From Thalassotalea hakodatensis (GTDB taxonomy: Bacteria; Pseudomonadota; Gammaproteobacteria; Enterobacterales; Alteromonadaceae): a stretch of DNA of 64,000 bases. Position 1 is the stretch's first letter; the number at the start of each line of letters is the position of its first letter. The notes under the pieces were generated by a model. The model searched no databases and was not told the DNA's origin. It saw only the letters and a list, made by a program, of their open reading frames with translations. The position numbers and the translations under genes are program-made. The DNA is taken from the NCBI RefSeq assembly GCF_030295995.1, contig NZ_AP027365.1, positions 2,946,066-3,010,065 of the forward strand. Direction: 5' to 3'. Positions 17,496 through 26,388 of the stretch are shown one piece after another.

Positions 17496-18356
17496 TTATT
17501 CTACGTTATACCATGTTTTTGCATTTTTATAGCACAAACTTTGCTGTAGTGAGTTTGGAATTACATCAATAACCTGTTGCCAATAGTCTTGGTAATTCAT
17601 TGAAAATAAACACAACGGAAAATTACTCGCCAGCATAACGCGATGCTCACCAAACACTTCAACACAGGTTAGAACCATGCCTCTTAGCCATTGACGAGTA
17701 TAGTTTCTGGATACCATTTCCCAGCCAGAGCACTTTATTGCCACCGTAGGAAAAGCCGATAATGCTAAAAGCCCTTGATACCATTTATTGCTAATATTGT
17801 TTTGGTCGGCTTTAGTCAGTGAACCTAGATGATTAATCACCACCTTTAACGCTGGCGTTTGCGATAATAACGTACACAACAACGATACGGCTTTTGTATT
17901 TGCTAATGGCATTTGGCAATCAAAAATAAGTGACTTTTCAGCAAGTAATGAAAAATTCTGACTGACATTAGCATTTGATAGAATATCAAGTGCGTTATTA
18001 TCGAGAATATACCGAATACCCACAACATGCTGATACTGCATTAAAGCGGTTATCGCTGCCTTGAAAACGGCAGGCTCATCGGTAATGTTTGCATATGCTA
18101 TTGCAGTAAAAGGCATACTTACCGCTTGCTCTAGGTATTCGACTTCTTTAATCGGTTGCTTATTATCAAATCCAGCTTCAATGTGTACAAAACCACAAAG
18201 AGATAATGGTGGCTGTAATTCGATATTTTCACAGGTAAACGTTCGATGAATGATAGGTTTATCAGCCCAAAACGGTGGGTTTTCAGGCTTTAACCAATAA
18301 TAGTCACCCTGCGTTATATCAAACAAGTGTAAATGTGGATCAATAATTTGTATCAT
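17496..18356 (-). CDS. Amidohydrolase-2 family TIM-barrel protein (lactonase-like)
   Basis: The N-terminal metal-binding motif is DPHLHLFD, and VVINHLG and LASNFPL correspond to later strands of the barrel. This is the pattern of amidohydrolase family 2 enzymes such as L-fuconolactone and other sugar-lactone hydrolases. I placed the start at ATG 18356 (MIQIIDPHLH, 286 aa), one base after the stop codon of the upstream SDR, rather than at ATG 18380 inside the SDR. The pairing with an SDR suggests dehydrogenase-then-lactonase steps in catabolism of a sugar or similar compound; this is inference only. Confidence 0.75.
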   Translation of the reverse strand: MIQIIDPHLHLFDITQGDYYWLKPENPPFWADKPIIHRTFTCENIELQPPLSLCGFVHIEAGFDNKQPIKEVEYLEQAVSMPFTAIAYANITDEPAVFKAAITALMQYQHVVGIRYILDNNALDILSNANVSQNFSLLAEKSLIFDCQMPLANTKAVSLLCTLLSQTPALKVVINHLGSLTKADQNNISNKWYQGLLALSAFPTVAIKCSGWEMVSRNYTRQWLRGMVLTCVEVFGEHRVMLASNFPLCLFSMNYQDYWQQVIDVIPNSLQQSLCYKNAKTWYNVE

Positions 18357-18357
18357 A

Positions 18358-19080
18358 TTATTGTGCGGTGTAACCGCCATCGATCACTTGCAAACTCCCC
18401 GTGATAAAGCTAGCTTCATCCGACGCTAAAAAGGTTACTAAGGCCGCAACTTCCTCAGGCTGCCCTAAGCGATTTAACGGTTGTAAGCTTGCCTCCTCTT
18501 GATGCACTTCCGACTTATCTGCCCCTGAACGTTCACAATAAGCGTTAATAGCATTATGATATAAAGATGTTTCGATAGTGCCTGGGCATACGGCATTAGC
18601 TCTTATATTATACTGCGCGTAATCTAAAGCAGTTGTTTTTGCCATAGATGCAAGTGCAGATTTGCTCAAGTTATAGGCAAAAGAATTTCGCTTTGCAATA
18701 ATAGCTTGATCAGAAGAGATTAAAATAATAGCACCTTGTTTTTGCGCTTTCATTACAGGCAATACTGCTTGTATTGCTGAGTAAGCGCCTTTTACATTGA
18801 TATCGAATATACGTTGTAACTCATACGGCGAAGTATCTTCGATAGTCGCTGAAAAATGAACTCCAGCATTAGACACCAGCACATCAATGCTTGATGACTC
18901 TGCAATCAACTCGATTGTCTGATGTACAGATTGATGATCAGTAACATCACAATGAAAAAACTCTCCTACTCCACCGTCGTTAATATCTAAGTTACACACT
19001 CGATAACCTTTTGCCATAAAAGACTGGGCAATACTCAGCCCGATACCTGAACTTCCGCCAGTTACAATACATGTTTTCAT
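18358..19080 (-). CDS. Short-chain dehydrogenase/reductase
   Basis: This 240-aa classical SDR has the cofactor motif TGGSSGIG (residues 7-14), NAG (VSNAGVHF), a catalytic Ser in LISSDQA, and the YxxxK pair in YNLSKSALASM. Asp at the end of beta-2 (NLDIND) favours NAD(H). It ends with the usual VIDGGYTAQ. It is the first gene of a three-gene minus-strand group (SDR, amidohydrolase, Lrp). The substrate is not identifiable; L-fucose/galactose-type dehydrogenases are possible given the lactonase-like partner. Confidence 0.88.
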   Translation of the reverse strand: MKTCIVTGGSSGIGLSIAQSFMAKGYRVCNLDINDGGVGEFFHCDVTDHQSVHQTIELIAESSSIDVLVSNAGVHFSATIEDTSPYELQRIFDINVKGAYSAIQAVLPVMKAQKQGAIILISSDQAIIAKRNSFAYNLSKSALASMAKTTALDYAQYNIRANAVCPGTIETSLYHNAINAYCERSGADKSEVHQEEASLQPLNRLGQPEEVAALVTFLASDEASFITGSLQVIDGGYTAQ

Positions 19081-19274
19081 TATTAGTACTTGCCGTTAAT
19101 TTTTACCACATAATACGCATAACCAGTATGTAGTACCAGCTTACGAAACTCTATAAACATAAACGATTGATGCTTTTTTCTAATTAATCAAGTGTATTGA
19201 TAAGTTAAAATAAAGTTGCTAGTGTTAAAGATATTGAGGATCTTAGGATGTGTCGTTTTTAAAGGAATAAATAC

Positions 19275-19568
19275 ATGCACTATATTTTTTTGTGGAACCA
19301 TCCGTTATTGCGCCAATTAAGCGCTTCTGAAAGATTTCGGCGTATTCATCATGCAATCGTTTTATTCAATGAAGAAAAAAGCACTGATTTTTATGGTAGG
19401 TATGCTGTTATTCTAATCCTTGCAATACTTCCCGCGGTGATTATCTTCATTAATTTTAGCTTTCTCTTTGCATTCGCCATGTTTTGGTTAAACATTGCGG
19501 TACTAGAAGCATTTATGGCGAAAAGTGAAGTTCCCTTTATCGCCAAGTGCCTAGAAGATGAAAGGTAA
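19275..19568 (+). CDS. Small membrane protein of unknown function
   Basis: The 97-aa product has a cytoplasmic-looking amphipathic N-terminus (MHYIFLWNHPLLRQLSASER), one long or two adjacent hydrophobic segments at about 45-80 (VILILAILPAVIIFINFSFL and the following FAFAMFWLNI) and a short charged C-terminus. AAAGGAAT lies upstream of the ATG. I do not recognise the family. It is transcribed alone between divergent SDR and convergent peptidase genes. Confidence 0.65.
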   Translation: MHYIFLWNHPLLRQLSASERFRRIHHAIVLFNEEKSTDFYGRYAVILILAILPAVIIFINFSFLFAFAMFWLNIAVLEAFMAKSEVPFIAKCLEDER

Positions 19569-19599
19569 AATTACTAGCGTTAACAGAACCTAGTGCGTA

Positions 19600-21120
19600 T
19601 TACTTTGCTAATTCAACCATCGCCGCAGTATACATTTTCAAATTCAAATCAAACTGTTTTTTCGTGATAAACTCATGCTCAGAGTGACCGGTATATTTTT
19701 CACCCGGCATAGATGGTCCAAATGCTACTGCGCCAGGAAATAAACGAGAATTAGTGCCACCACCTATAGATATCGGCTGTGCATTATTGATCCCGGTAAA
19801 GTGACTAAATACAGATAATAACGTATCAATGTGAGGTGCGTCTGATTGTACAAACGGATCACCAATTTGATGGTCTAACTCAGTAAGTTCAGCAAGGTAC
19901 TGTAACTTCCAACTGGCAATAGCTTGGGTAATCTCAGCCCTGAGTTGTGTAGCTGTCTTACCTTCAGGTCGACGTATATTAATGTTTAGTTCAAGACTAT
20001 CATTATGCTGTTTTATGACTGTTGGTGAAACTGTCATCGGCCCCATAAAGTCATCATGATAAGCAATTTCACCAAACTTTTTACCTTCTAATCCTAAGCC
20101 GACATTATCATTAATGAAGTTTACTAAAGTACCTGGTCCATTATTTGGCCAGCGATGATCAGCTAGTAAATCCGCTAAATAAGGAATAGCATTGACTCCC
20201 TCTTGTGGCTTAGAAGAGTGCGCTGACTTTCCTAGAGCAGTAATAGTTAATTGGTTATCTTTTAAGGTAAAGTCAAAATTAACGCCCTGATAAGATTGGG
20301 CTTTCTTCATTAATTTTTCTAAAAGATTAATATCAGCATTGTCAATCACAGCTTTGGCATCTTCCGGTATTTGAGAGCCAAAATATCCGCCCTCAAAGTG
20401 CTTGATATACGTATCAAATGTTTGTTTATTCAGCTTTTTAAAGGCTATTTTTAATGTGCCGTAACCTTTTTCGGCAGTCACTACTGGGTATTCGGCATCA
20501 ATAGTAATATTAGTCTGCGGCAACTCATGAGTTTTGACATAGTCTATTAACGGCTGCCAATCAGACTCTTCAGCCATATAAACATAAAGCTCAAGGCGTT
20601 TATTTAAAGGGATCCCTTTATCCTGAATAGCTTTCATCGCATACAGCGCTGTTGCGATAGGCCCTTTATCATCTTCAGTTCCTCGCCCAATTAACTTTCC
20701 TGGTTCACTCGTTGTGTCTAATTCAAAAGGAGACTTTGCCCACTTATCAGGGTTTGCTGGTTGAATATCACCATGGGTAATAATGCCCACTCTCTCTTTG
20801 CTGTTACCTAAACCTATGATGACAATATAACCATCATCTTGATAATCTAAACCAAGCGCAAGAGCTTGCTGTTGAAGCTCTTTTTTAAACGCAATATGCG
20901 TTGGGTTTTTATCAGAAGGAATGCCTTTTGCCGCAACAGTATTATGTTGTACTAATTTTGCTAAGCTATCTATCATAGCTTGTGAATAAGTATTTACGGC
21001 ATACTCAGCAGTTTGCTGAGCAATATTACTCACTTTAAGTGCTTGGCTAGGTAGTGAAAACAAAGGTAGGCTGCAAATGACTCCTACCTTAACGAATTGA
21101 TTAAATTTCGTAAGATTCAA
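19600..21120 (-). CDS. Secreted M20-family dipeptidase
   Basis: This zinc metallopeptidase of the M20 (PepV/Xaa-His dipeptidase-like) family has metal-binding motifs THGDIQPAN, GRGTEDDKGP and MAEESDW, and the dimerisation-lid motif ALGKSAHSSKPQEG. An N-terminal signal peptide (VKVGVICSLPLFSLPSQA) suggests a periplasmic enzyme. The start is TTG at 21120, because GGAG lies 6 nt upstream of it; a TTG at 21132 in the same frame overlaps that Shine-Dalgarno. The product is about 506 aa. It probably degrades small peptides imported through the outer membrane. Confidence 0.85.
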   Translation of the reverse strand: MNLTKFNQFVKVGVICSLPLFSLPSQALKVSNIAQQTAEYAVNTYSQAMIDSLAKLVQHNTVAAKGIPSDKNPTHIAFKKELQQQALALGLDYQDDGYIVIIGLGNSKERVGIITHGDIQPANPDKWAKSPFELDTTSEPGKLIGRGTEDDKGPIATALYAMKAIQDKGIPLNKRLELYVYMAEESDWQPLIDYVKTHELPQTNITIDAEYPVVTAEKGYGTLKIAFKKLNKQTFDTYIKHFEGGYFGSQIPEDAKAVIDNADINLLEKLMKKAQSYQGVNFDFTLKDNQLTITALGKSAHSSKPQEGVNAIPYLADLLADHRWPNNGPGTLVNFINDNVGLGLEGKKFGEIAYHDDFMGPMTVSPTVIKQHNDSLELNINIRRPEGKTATQLRAEITQAIASWKLQYLAELTELDHQIGDPFVQSDAPHIDTLLSVFSHFTGINNAQPISIGGGTNSRLFPGAVAFGPSMPGEKYTGHSEHEFITKKQFDLNLKMYTAAMVELAK

Positions 21121-21389
21121 AATATTCTCCAAAAAGTATAAAGTTACTTTTATTAAAAACTGGGGGCACTCAACGAGAATTAAAAAAGAGTTTAAACAAA
21201 CTAAAAGTTAATCAAGTTGTTATAACAAAAAATAGACAACTATTTTACGTAATTGTTCAGCTTTAAAACAACTACAATAAAGAAAAAACACCCATACAGT
21301 TTTCTGTCGCTACAAATACACTGTATTATATATAACTGACATTTATCATGTTTTAATATCATCAAAAATTTATACCCTTAGGAGTACAT

Positions 21390-21869
21390 ATGTCATTAGC
21401 AATAAGGCCAGCCGTTATTGAAGATGCACCAACCCTTTTACACTTTATTCGCGAACTTGCTATTTATGAAAAAGCTGAAAGTGAAGTTCTTGCAACAGTA
21501 GCAACGATTGAATCAAGCATGTTTAGTGAAAATTCTGGGGTACACGGATTAATTTGCGAATTAAACGGTGATGCCATTGGCTTTGCAGTATATTTTTATA
21601 ATTATTCAACGTGGCTAGCAAAACCAGGGCTTTATTTGGAGGATTTATATGTTTCCCCTCAGTATAGAGGAAAAGGTGCAGGCATTGCTTTACTGAAACA
21701 TCTCGCAAAAACAGCAATGAACAACAAATGCGGCCGATTCGAATGGAGTTGTTTAGATTGGAATACTCCCTCTCGTGAATTTTATGAGTCATTAGGTGCA
21801 GAACCGCAACCTGAGTGGGTTGGATACCGTATGGCAGGTGAAACTCTCTCGAACTTTGCCCAATCGTAA
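21390..21869 (+). CDS. GNAT acetyltransferase (diamine/SSAT-like)
   Basis: The 159-aa protein has a single GNAT fold: the N-terminal beta-alpha LAIRPAVIEDAPTLLHFIREL, the acetyl-CoA loop QYRGKGAGIALLKHL (Q/RxxGxG/A), and the C-terminal WNTPSREFYESLGAEP typical of spermidine/diamine N-acetyltransferase-like members. Acetylation of a polyamine or thialysine-type substrate is likely but unproved. AGGAG lies 6 nt before the ATG. It is a single gene. Confidence 0.87.
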   Translation: MSLAIRPAVIEDAPTLLHFIRELAIYEKAESEVLATVATIESSMFSENSGVHGLICELNGDAIGFAVYFYNYSTWLAKPGLYLEDLYVSPQYRGKGAGIALLKHLAKTAMNNKCGRFEWSCLDWNTPSREFYESLGAEPQPEWVGYRMAGETLSNFAQS

Positions 21870-22011
21870 TAATCTCCCTATAAACAGTTGGCTTAGTTCA
21901 ACTGTTTATTTAACCTTAGCTCGGGTTATTTAATCAAAATTTTCAATGAATACATCAAAAAGCTCATCAGCTCCTATACTTAACATAGTCTCATAATTAT
22001 AGGTACGAGTT

Positions 22012-22254
22012 ATGGCAAAGGAAAATGAACTTGAAATTATCAGCCAACAAGATCTTGATAATTTACTTAGGATTAATGAATTCATTGAACAACAAGATGA
22101 AAACTCACTTGTTAGCGAACTTAAACAAGCAATTCTAGACTCAGGAAAACTAGAGTTATATCAATGGGAGTCATTACGAGATCACATTGCTGAAATTGAG
22201 GAGTTAATTCCCCATATTGATTTAATCATTAAGTTAAAAAGAGAAAATATTTAA
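22012..22254 (+). CDS. Small acidic helical protein, unknown
   Basis: The 80-aa product is strongly predicted helical by eye (NELEIISQQDLDNLLRINEF, then QWESLRDHIAEIEELIPHID), acidic and Cys-free, without signal or membrane segment. AGGTACGAGTT before the ATG is an acceptable ribosome-binding region. I do not recognise the family. A palindromic repeat element begins 54 bp downstream. Confidence 0.6.
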   Translation: MAKENELEIISQQDLDNLLRINEFIEQQDENSLVSELKQAILDSGKLELYQWESLRDHIAEIEELIPHIDLIIKLKRENI

Positions 22255-22308
22255 TCTGTGGTGAAAACTCAGTGTAGATGCGTTAAAATTACCGCGCATT
22301 AACGTATA

Positions 22309-22490
22309 ATACCAATTTGCATAAAGATTAAGTCAGTTCAGAGCGATGTCAGAGGTGGGAGAATAAGCGAAACGTGTGCAGGTATAGTTGTTCTACATCA
22401 AACACGTTTTGCGCAATTATCGCGCCTCTAACACGCTCCCAAAGGGCGAGTTTAAACGCTGAATGACCGAATATTTATGCGAATTGGTAT
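22309..22490. repeat. MITE-like palindrome-ended repeat, copy A
   Basis: This 182-bp element is bounded by inverted ends ATACCAATTTGCATAAA and TTTATGCGAATTGGTAT. The inverted similarity extends about 34 bp inward with mismatches (GTCAGTTCAG against GTCATTCAG). The interior is GC-richer than the surroundings and carries no ORF. It is nearly identical over its first about 155 bp to the copy at 62680-62849. It sits 40 bp upstream of ompA and could affect its transcription. Confidence 0.85.
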
Positions 22491-22530
22491 AAAACGTTAA
22501 ATATTCATACAATTAATTAAGGATGACTAC

Positions 22531-23628
22531 ATGCGCACTTTATCGCTCGCAACTTTAGGCGTGACTATAGCCTTAACTTCTCTTACCACTTCTTATGCAC
22601 TCGCTACTGAACAACCAAACGCAGAAGAGCTTGTAGGTAAAAATTATTTAGGTGCACACGGCCTTCTCATTAATACAGATGATGATCGCCTAATCACAAA
22701 TCCTAGTTTTGGAACTACATCTCTTGACAATGGCGCAGGTGCTGGCCTTGAATTAGGTTACCGTATTACCAAAGATTTTGAAGCTAGACTATCATACTCT
22801 TACATAAATTTAGACGCAGAAGACGATAGATTTGATGTTGCATCAGGTACAAACACAGCGTTAGATTTACTTTATTTTCCTTATCAAAAAAGCTTCTATA
22901 TAGTGGCAGGTGCTAACTTTCTAGATGTTGATCACTCAAACCTTTCTCCAGGTGTAGGTGCAGGTTATCGCCACTACATCAGCAACAATGCAGCTTTCTA
23001 CTTAGAAGGCCAAGGCATGTATCAAATTGATGACAATCATCTCGATTTTGTCAGTAAAATTGGTTTTATTTATTATTTTGGTGATATTGACTCACCTGCG
23101 GCAGCTCCAGCAGCTAAACCGATAAAACCAGCAAAAGCCCAACAAGAAACATTGCCTGCTGACTCTGATAAAGACGGTGTTCCTGATGCTGTTGATAAAT
23201 GCATGAATACACCTTTGAACAATAAAGTGAATTCTGTTGGTTGTACGATATTCATGGATCGCGAAAAAGTGATGGATTTATCGGTTCATTTTGCTCACGA
23301 TAAATATGAAGTAAAACCAGCAGCTTACCCAGAAATAGAACGTGCAGCTAAGTTTCTTAAACAATACCCACAAGAATCCATCACAATAAATGGTCATACT
23401 TCTGCTGTTGGTGATGAAAAATATAATCTGGAACTTTCACAAAAACGTGCTCAAGCAATCATAAACATTCTAACAGAACAGTTTAACATTGATCGTTCAC
23501 GCTTAACTGCCGAAGGCCATGGTGAAAGTGAATTACTCGACACTGCTAACACAGCTGCAGCTCATGCGAAAAACAGACGAATTGAAGCACGAATTGTGGG
23601 CACCAAACGTGTACCCGTTCAACGCTAA
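22531..23628 (+). CDS. OmpA-family outer membrane protein
   Basis: A signal peptide (cleavage after SYALA) is followed by an 8-strand beta-barrel region (about 30-185), an Ala/Pro/Lys linker (PAAAPAAKPIKPAKA), one thrombospondin type-3-like calcium motif (DSDKDGVPDAVDKC) and an OmpA/MotB peptidoglycan-binding domain (about 240-365, with NGHTSAVGDEKYNLELSQKR). It anchors the outer membrane to peptidoglycan. Length 365 aa. AAGGATG precedes the ATG, and a strong terminator follows, so it is a monocistronic, probably highly expressed gene. Confidence 0.92.
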   Translation: MRTLSLATLGVTIALTSLTTSYALATEQPNAEELVGKNYLGAHGLLINTDDDRLITNPSFGTTSLDNGAGAGLELGYRITKDFEARLSYSYINLDAEDDRFDVASGTNTALDLLYFPYQKSFYIVAGANFLDVDHSNLSPGVGAGYRHYISNNAAFYLEGQGMYQIDDNHLDFVSKIGFIYYFGDIDSPAAAPAAKPIKPAKAQQETLPADSDKDGVPDAVDKCMNTPLNNKVNSVGCTIFMDREKVMDLSVHFAHDKYEVKPAAYPEIERAAKFLKQYPQESITINGHTSAVGDEKYNLELSQKRAQAIINILTEQFNIDRSRLTAEGHGESELLDTANTAAAHAKNRRIEARIVGTKRVPVQR

Positions 23629-23661
23629 CCGTTAGCTTAAAGCATCTTATAAATATTATAC

Positions 23662-23687
23662 AGGCTGGATAACTTCCAGCCTTTTTT
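23662..23687 (+). terminator. Intrinsic terminator of the OmpA gene
   Basis: Stem AGGCTGG (23662-23668) and CCAGCCT (23676-23682) with a 7-nt loop, followed by TTTTT. It lies 34 bp after the OmpA stop codon. Confidence 0.88.
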
Positions 23688-23788
23688 ATACCTGCTCTTC
23701 AACAATCACTCAATTTAGTCTAAAAACTACTACTGACTAAGCATTCATTCCTTTATAATGTGAAAAATTTTAGTCAATAGGTCATTCA

Positions 23789-24214
23789 ATGAAAGCTTGT
23801 GGTGTAGAACTTAAAGGCAATGATGCCGTTATTTGTGTCATGTCAAAATCAATGGGCTTGTATGATATTCCTCAGGTTCGTGTACCAAGAATTACCATCG
23901 ATAATGCAGGTAATACTGAAGATTTACAGAAATTTCAATTCACTTTTGCAAAATTTCTGGAAGATTACCAAATTGATAAAGTTGTTATTAAAGGCCGTGC
24001 GCTTAAGGGTAAATTTGCCGGTGGTGCTGTTGGTTTTAAATTAGAGGCTGCTATTCAATTAATTGAAGGCATTGACGCAGAAATTTTATCCGCCACGATG
24101 ATCAAATCTACCATTGCTAAATCACCAGTGCCAATCGACTTTAGAGATACTGGTTTGAAGAAGTTTCAAGAAACAGCCTTTCAAACCGTTTTTGCTTATT
24201 TAGAAAGCAACTAA
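23789..24214 (+). CDS. DUF3010-like conserved protein
   Basis: The 141-aa cytoplasmic-looking protein starts MKACGVELKGNDAVICVMSK and includes DKVVIKGRALKGKFAGGAVGFKLEAAIQL (given in parts: VVIKGRALKGK, GAVGFKLEAA). I believe it belongs to the gammaproteobacterial DUF3010 family, whose function is unknown; this rests on memory of the family only. The beta-rich N-terminus followed by an Asp/Lys-rich core looks RNase H-like in layout, but I cannot confirm this. It is convergent with the solute-binding protein gene, with an 8-bp gap. Confidence 0.7.
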   Translation: MKACGVELKGNDAVICVMSKSMGLYDIPQVRVPRITIDNAGNTEDLQKFQFTFAKFLEDYQIDKVVIKGRALKGKFAGGAVGFKLEAAIQLIEGIDAEILSATMIKSTIAKSPVPIDFRDTGLKKFQETAFQTVFAYLESN

Positions 24215-24222
24215 GTTCATAT

Positions 24223-24981
24223 TCAAGGCTTAATAAAGTCAAAATGAAAGTGGTTAGCTTTGATTGCTTCAATCTGACCACTTTTTTGTAACTGCTCAAA
24301 TGCTCGTTGATATTTTAATACGGTAGAATCGGGCGTTTGATTACTAAAGGCCAGCCATAAACCATCCCCCCAGTTTTCAATGGTAATTAACCGTATAAGT
24401 TCACCCGGTGAACGCCCCGCTTGTGAGGCTAAATTAGTAATCGCTATTTCACTACCAAAAAGTAATTCAACTCGATTGTTAAACAATAAGTTAACCATTT
24501 TATCAGGGCTAGAAACTCTCGCTAACTTTTTAAAGCCTTTTTTAGTTAATTGTTTATCTTCAAAGGCATTACCAGTCACTGCAATAACTTTCTTTCTTGC
24601 ATCAGCAATATCAGTTACATGATTTTTCTTTAGATCTCTTAACGCATAAAAGTAATGCACGTTTTCGTCTATTTTCCCAACCCATTTAAACAACTTATCT
24701 CTCACGGGAATTCGATACATCGAAAAAATTAATACATTCTCTTGCTCTTGTGCCTTGCGGTAAGCACGGTTCCAAGGAAGTACTTCAAACGTTATGTTAT
24801 CTCCTACTTTTTTCCCGAGTGCTTTAACAATCTCAACTGAAAATCCTGAAACATCATGGTTACTTTTTAACTGCTGATAAGGCGGTAAATGCTCAGTTAC
24901 AGCAATAATATGAGTTGCTTGAGCAAAAAGACTGATAGATAAGCAAAATAAAAAAGTCCAACATTTTACAGTTGCTTGCAT
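24223..24981 (-). CDS. Periplasmic solute-binding protein, family 3-like
   Basis: The product (252 aa from ATG 24981) has a signal peptide ending at SLFAQATH. The type-3 bacterial extracellular solute-binding fold is recognisable from HLPPYQQLKSNHDVSGFSVE in part (PPYQ, GFSVEIVKALGKKVG), FEVLPWNRAYRKAQ and the second lobe VELLFGSEIAI. No ABC permease or ATPase genes are nearby, which is typical of the many orphan binding-protein-like genes of Alteromonadales. Its ligand is unknown. The longer frame to 24996 uses only a GTG without spacing. Confidence 0.82.
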   Translation of the reverse strand: MQATVKCWTFLFCLSISLFAQATHIIAVTEHLPPYQQLKSNHDVSGFSVEIVKALGKKVGDNITFEVLPWNRAYRKAQEQENVLIFSMYRIPVRDKLFKWVGKIDENVHYFYALRDLKKNHVTDIADARKKVIAVTGNAFEDKQLTKKGFKKLARVSSPDKMVNLLFNNRVELLFGSEIAITNLASQAGRSPGELIRLITIENWGDGLWLAFSNQTPDSTVLKYQRAFEQLQKSGQIEAIKANHFHFDFIKP

Positions 24982-25133
24982 ACTTCCCCCTATCACTCAA
25001 AAACTTTTTATCATTAAGACTTTATGTCACCAAACTTAAAAAAGTTCAAGAAAAAACGCTAGAAAATTCCTTTTAAATACGCTAAAGCACGGTATTTTGT
25101 TAGTTACATAGAGTTAAAAGAAAAAGAAATTAG

Positions 25134-25147
25134 TGACAAAAATGTCA
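25134..25147. promoter_or_regulatory. Short dyad upstream of RND operon
   Basis: TGACA (25134-25138) and TGTCA (25143-25147) form an inverted repeat with four As between them, about 100 bp upstream of the adaptor start. It could be an operator for a local repressor, but the arms are only 5 bp. Confidence 0.25.
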
Positions 25148-25245
25148 GTAGATAAATAAAAATAACTTAATGAATTAATTTGTTTTAACTTGATAATCAC
25201 ATATCATATACGCAGAAAACTATAATAACGTTAAAAGTAGATACA

Positions 25246-26364
25246 ATGTCGTTGCCAAAATCATATAATAAAATACTTCTTACACTTAGTTTATTAGCAC
25301 TAACCGCCTGTTCAGGCGAAGAAGGTCAGTTAAGTCAAGCTGAACAAAAAGATAATAAAGAAAAACAAGAGTTTGCAATACCAGTTGAAGTCACATTTTC
25401 CAAAGTGGGGGATGTCGCAAAGTATTATCAAACCACGGCTATTTTAGAAGCAGAACAAGAAAGTAAAGTTGTTAATGAAGTAACAGGAATGCTTGAGTCT
25501 ATACATGCACAGGAAGGTCAAAAAGTAAAAGCCGGGGATTTACTCGCTCAAATAGACCCACAAAGTTACAAACTTGATTATGAGCGTGCAAAAATTGACT
25601 ATATGTCAGCTAATTCTGAATATAAACGAAGTCAACCGATAGATGGTGAACAATTAATTTCAGCGAAAGATCTTGATAAGCTCAAGTTTAGAGTTCAAAC
25701 CACAGAAAACCAACTAGCATTAGCTCAAATTAAACTACGTGATACTAAAGTGGTCTCCCCTATCGACGGCGTTGTTGCTAAGCGTTCTGTAAAAGCGCAT
25801 AACATGTTAAGTAATGTGGGTAACGATATGTTCCACATTGTGTCATTAAACTCGCTAATAGGTATTGTTTATTTACCCGAATCTGAGCTAAACCAAGTTA
25901 AAGTAGGTCAAATTGCTAAATTAAGTTTTCCTGCTGAGCCGTCATTATCATTAGAAGCAAAAGTACTGCGTATCGCGCCTTTGGTTGATAGTAATCTAGG
26001 GACATTTAAAGTTACCTTAACCATCGATAACCAAGGCGGGGTTTTAAAACCCGGTATGTTTGCTCGTGTGGCTTTACTCCTTGATAGTAAACAAGCTGTC
26101 ACCATGATCCCTGAAAGTGCCGTGATCAAAAAAGATGGTAACGCTACAGTGTTTACCGCAAACGATAACCGCGCTAAAAAGCTCAACGTTAAGTTAGGCT
26201 ATTCACAAGATGGCTGGATTGAAGTTATCACGCCATTTGCAAGTGATGACGGTGTGATCACGGTTGGTCAGCACGGCTTAAAAGACAATGCGCTTATAAA
26301 TGTATTGAATCAAGATAAAAGTGCTGCGCTAGCACATTCTAACGACAACTCACAGCAGCTTTAA
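25246..26364 (+). CDS. RND efflux periplasmic adaptor lipoprotein (MFP)
   Basis: The lipobox LTAC in LLALTACSGEE marks a lipid-anchored adaptor. The membrane fusion protein layout is clear: lipoyl halves ESIHAQEGQKVKAGDLLAQIDP and VVSPIDGVVAKRSVKAH (shown in part), a coiled-coil hairpin between them (about 105-165), then beta-barrel and membrane-proximal domains. Length 372 aa. It is the first gene of a three-gene operon with two RND permeases 24 bp downstream. No outer membrane factor gene is present, so a TolC encoded elsewhere is presumably used. Confidence 0.92.
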   Translation: MSLPKSYNKILLTLSLLALTACSGEEGQLSQAEQKDNKEKQEFAIPVEVTFSKVGDVAKYYQTTAILEAEQESKVVNEVTGMLESIHAQEGQKVKAGDLLAQIDPQSYKLDYERAKIDYMSANSEYKRSQPIDGEQLISAKDLDKLKFRVQTTENQLALAQIKLRDTKVVSPIDGVVAKRSVKAHNMLSNVGNDMFHIVSLNSLIGIVYLPESELNQVKVGQIAKLSFPAEPSLSLEAKVLRIAPLVDSNLGTFKVTLTIDNQGGVLKPGMFARVALLLDSKQAVTMIPESAVIKKDGNATVFTANDNRAKKLNVKLGYSQDGWIEVITPFASDDGVITVGQHGLKDNALINVLNQDKSAALAHSNDNSQQL

Positions 26365-26388
26365 GCAACACTTAAGTAAGGACTATTT

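Noticed and set aside
25134-25147. PhoB box upstream of the RND operon
   Set aside because: TGACA and TGTCA are in inverted, not direct, orientation and the spacing is not 11 bp.
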